A stretch of 5,941 nt of DNA from assembly GCA_937871685.1 (NCBI GenBank), contig CALMOL010000372.1:1-5941 (forward strand), written 5' to 3'. Shown here in pieces: positions 5,209-5,941 of this stretch. Each line of letters starts with the position of its first letter. Positions within the stretch are counted from its first letter, which is position 1. The DNA comes from an uncultured Verrucomicrobiota bacterium (lineage in GTDB: Bacteria; Verrucomicrobiota; Verrucomicrobiia; Chthoniobacterales; SZAS-18). The translations under genes were made by a program, and so were the position numbers. A model generated the notes under the pieces. The model did no database searches. It was not told the DNA's origin and saw only the letters and a program-made list of their open reading frames with translations.

Positions 5209-5941
5209 TCAACGCCGTGGCTTCTTTCCCTGCACGGACGCGGATCCAGCAGACGAAGCCTTCGACTTTCCTCCCGTGCTGCCGCTCTTGGCGCTGGCAG
5301 CGCCCTTGCTGGAACTCTGGGCCATGCCCTTGGCGCCACTCCGCGCGGACTTGCCGCCGCCGCTGGAACGCGATGCGGGGCTGCTCTTGGAAGAACGCCC
5401 ACCACTTGAGGAAGCTCCGCCGCTGGCCTTCTGCGCGCTGCCCTCACCCTCGGGGTTGGTCTGGGCTTCGAGATTCACGCTGGTCTCAGCCAGTGCGGAA
5501 AGCTTCTGGTCGGTCTGCTTTTCCTCTTCCAAGGTCTGGGACAGGAGATCGTAGGCCTCCTGGTTGCCCAGCATCTTGGCGTAGGTGCGCGCCGTGCCGT
5601 AGGCAGCCATCTCGTAGTGCTCCACGCGCTGGGCGGAGCCGATCAGCCCGGCGTCGCGCACGGCCTCGCCAGCGTCTTCCTCGATCATCTTGGAGCCCTC
5701 GATGAGCAAGCCTTCCATGCCCTTGCAGTGCTCGCCCTTCGATGACTTGCCCAGCTGTTGGAAGATCTGTTCCAGGCGTTGGATTTGAACGCGCGTTTGT
5801 TCGAGGTGCGCCTGGAAGCCAGCCTTCAGCTCGGCGTTGTCGGCCGCCCTGGCCATCTTGGGCAGGGCCTTGGTGATCTGCTTCTCGGCAGAATAAATGT
5901 CGCGCAGCTCGTGCACGAAGAGGTCTTCGAGGGTGTTCAGT
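5209..5941 (-). CDS. DUF892 (YciE/YciF-like) ferritin-like protein with a long basic tail (N-terminus outside window)
   Basis: The frame is open to the right edge; LNTLEDLF precedes VHELRDIYSAEKQITKALPKM, and this matches the start of DUF892 proteins, so only a few residues should be missing. Numbering from the GTG at 5916, the four-helix ferritin-like domain covers about 1-150. Likely metal ligands are E3, E11, H38, the E79-E80 region, H100 and E102 (RVEHYEMAAYGTARTYA) and E130-E132. Members of this family are stress-induced and presumed to bind a di-metal centre, but their chemistry is poorly known. After residue 160 there is a 75-residue low-complexity tail rich in Ser, Gly, Ala and Lys. 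It has 15 Lys/Arg and no Asp/Glu and ends in QGKKPRR, much like histone-H1-type tails. Typical members end soon after the helical domain, so the tail is an addition. DNA binding, as in tailed Dps proteins, is an inference. The flavoprotein gene follows 46 bp downstream. Confidence 0.9.
   Translation of the reverse strand, partial: LNTLEDLFVHELRDIYSAEKQITKALPKMARAADNAELKAGFQAHLEQTRVQIQRLEQIFQQLGKSSKGEHCKGMEGLLIEGSKMIEEDAGEAVRDAGLIGSAQRVEHYEMAAYGTARTYAKMLGNQEAYDLLSQTLEEEKQTDQKLSALAETSVNLEAQTNPEGEGSAQKASGGASSSGGRSSKSSPASRSSGGGKSARSGAKGMAQSSSKGAASAKSGSTGGKSKASSAGSASVQGKKPRR

Noticed and set aside
5163..5447. 95-residue upstream extension of the flavoprotein frame, overlapping the DUF892 gene in another frame
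   Set aside because: It is Arg/Ala/Pro-rich shadow sequence of the repetitive DUF892 tail. The FAD motif begins right after ATG 5162.

Overview
The window is GC-rich bacterial DNA (GC-rich third codon positions in all the clear genes) of general chromosomal character. It has no plasmid, phage or insertion-sequence genes. Taxonomy can only be guessed. The NarL/FixJ-type response regulator, the parallel beta-helix protein, the poor Shine-Dalgarno sequences at several starts and the heptad-periodic repeat array would fit a soil or freshwater bacterium such as an opitutal verrucomicrobium, but Acidobacteriota, Myxococcota and Proteobacteria are not excluded.

Layout, left to right. Positions 1-1040 (+) hold the C-terminal part of a right-handed parallel beta-helix protein that starts before the window. 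Positions 1041-1779 are a long stretch without a convincing gene. It contains a degenerate 21-bp tandem array (about 1181-1432), then a C-rich leader with a small hairpin and short direct repeats. Positions 1780-2538 (+) encode an orphan LuxR/NarL-type response regulator. Positions 2683-3537 (+) encode a metallo-beta-lactamase-fold hydrolase whose start codon follows a perfect 6-bp hairpin by one nucleotide. Positions 3534-3923 are poorly resolved: a probable decayed minus-strand gene converges on the hydrolase and overlaps its stop codon, and a weak plus-strand reading frame follows. Positions 3924-4178 (+) encode an 84-residue membrane protein with three predicted helices. On the minus strand, a DUF892 (YciE/YciF-like) ferritin-like protein with a long basic Ser/Gly/Ala/Lys tail (5209 to beyond the right edge) lies 46 bp upstream of a thioredoxin-reductase-like flavoprotein (4257-5162), probably as one operon.

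How the genes relate: the DUF892-flavoprotein pair suggests a stress or redox module, and the basic tail suggests that the ferritin-like protein may bind nucleic acid. The response regulator has no visible sensor kinase beside it, so its input is unknown. No complete new multi-gene system is evident. The least explained element is the 21-bp array. Its units fall into three core classes, the class predicts the next triplet without exception over ten units, and one class approximates the reverse complement of another, so the array can fold into long hairpins.
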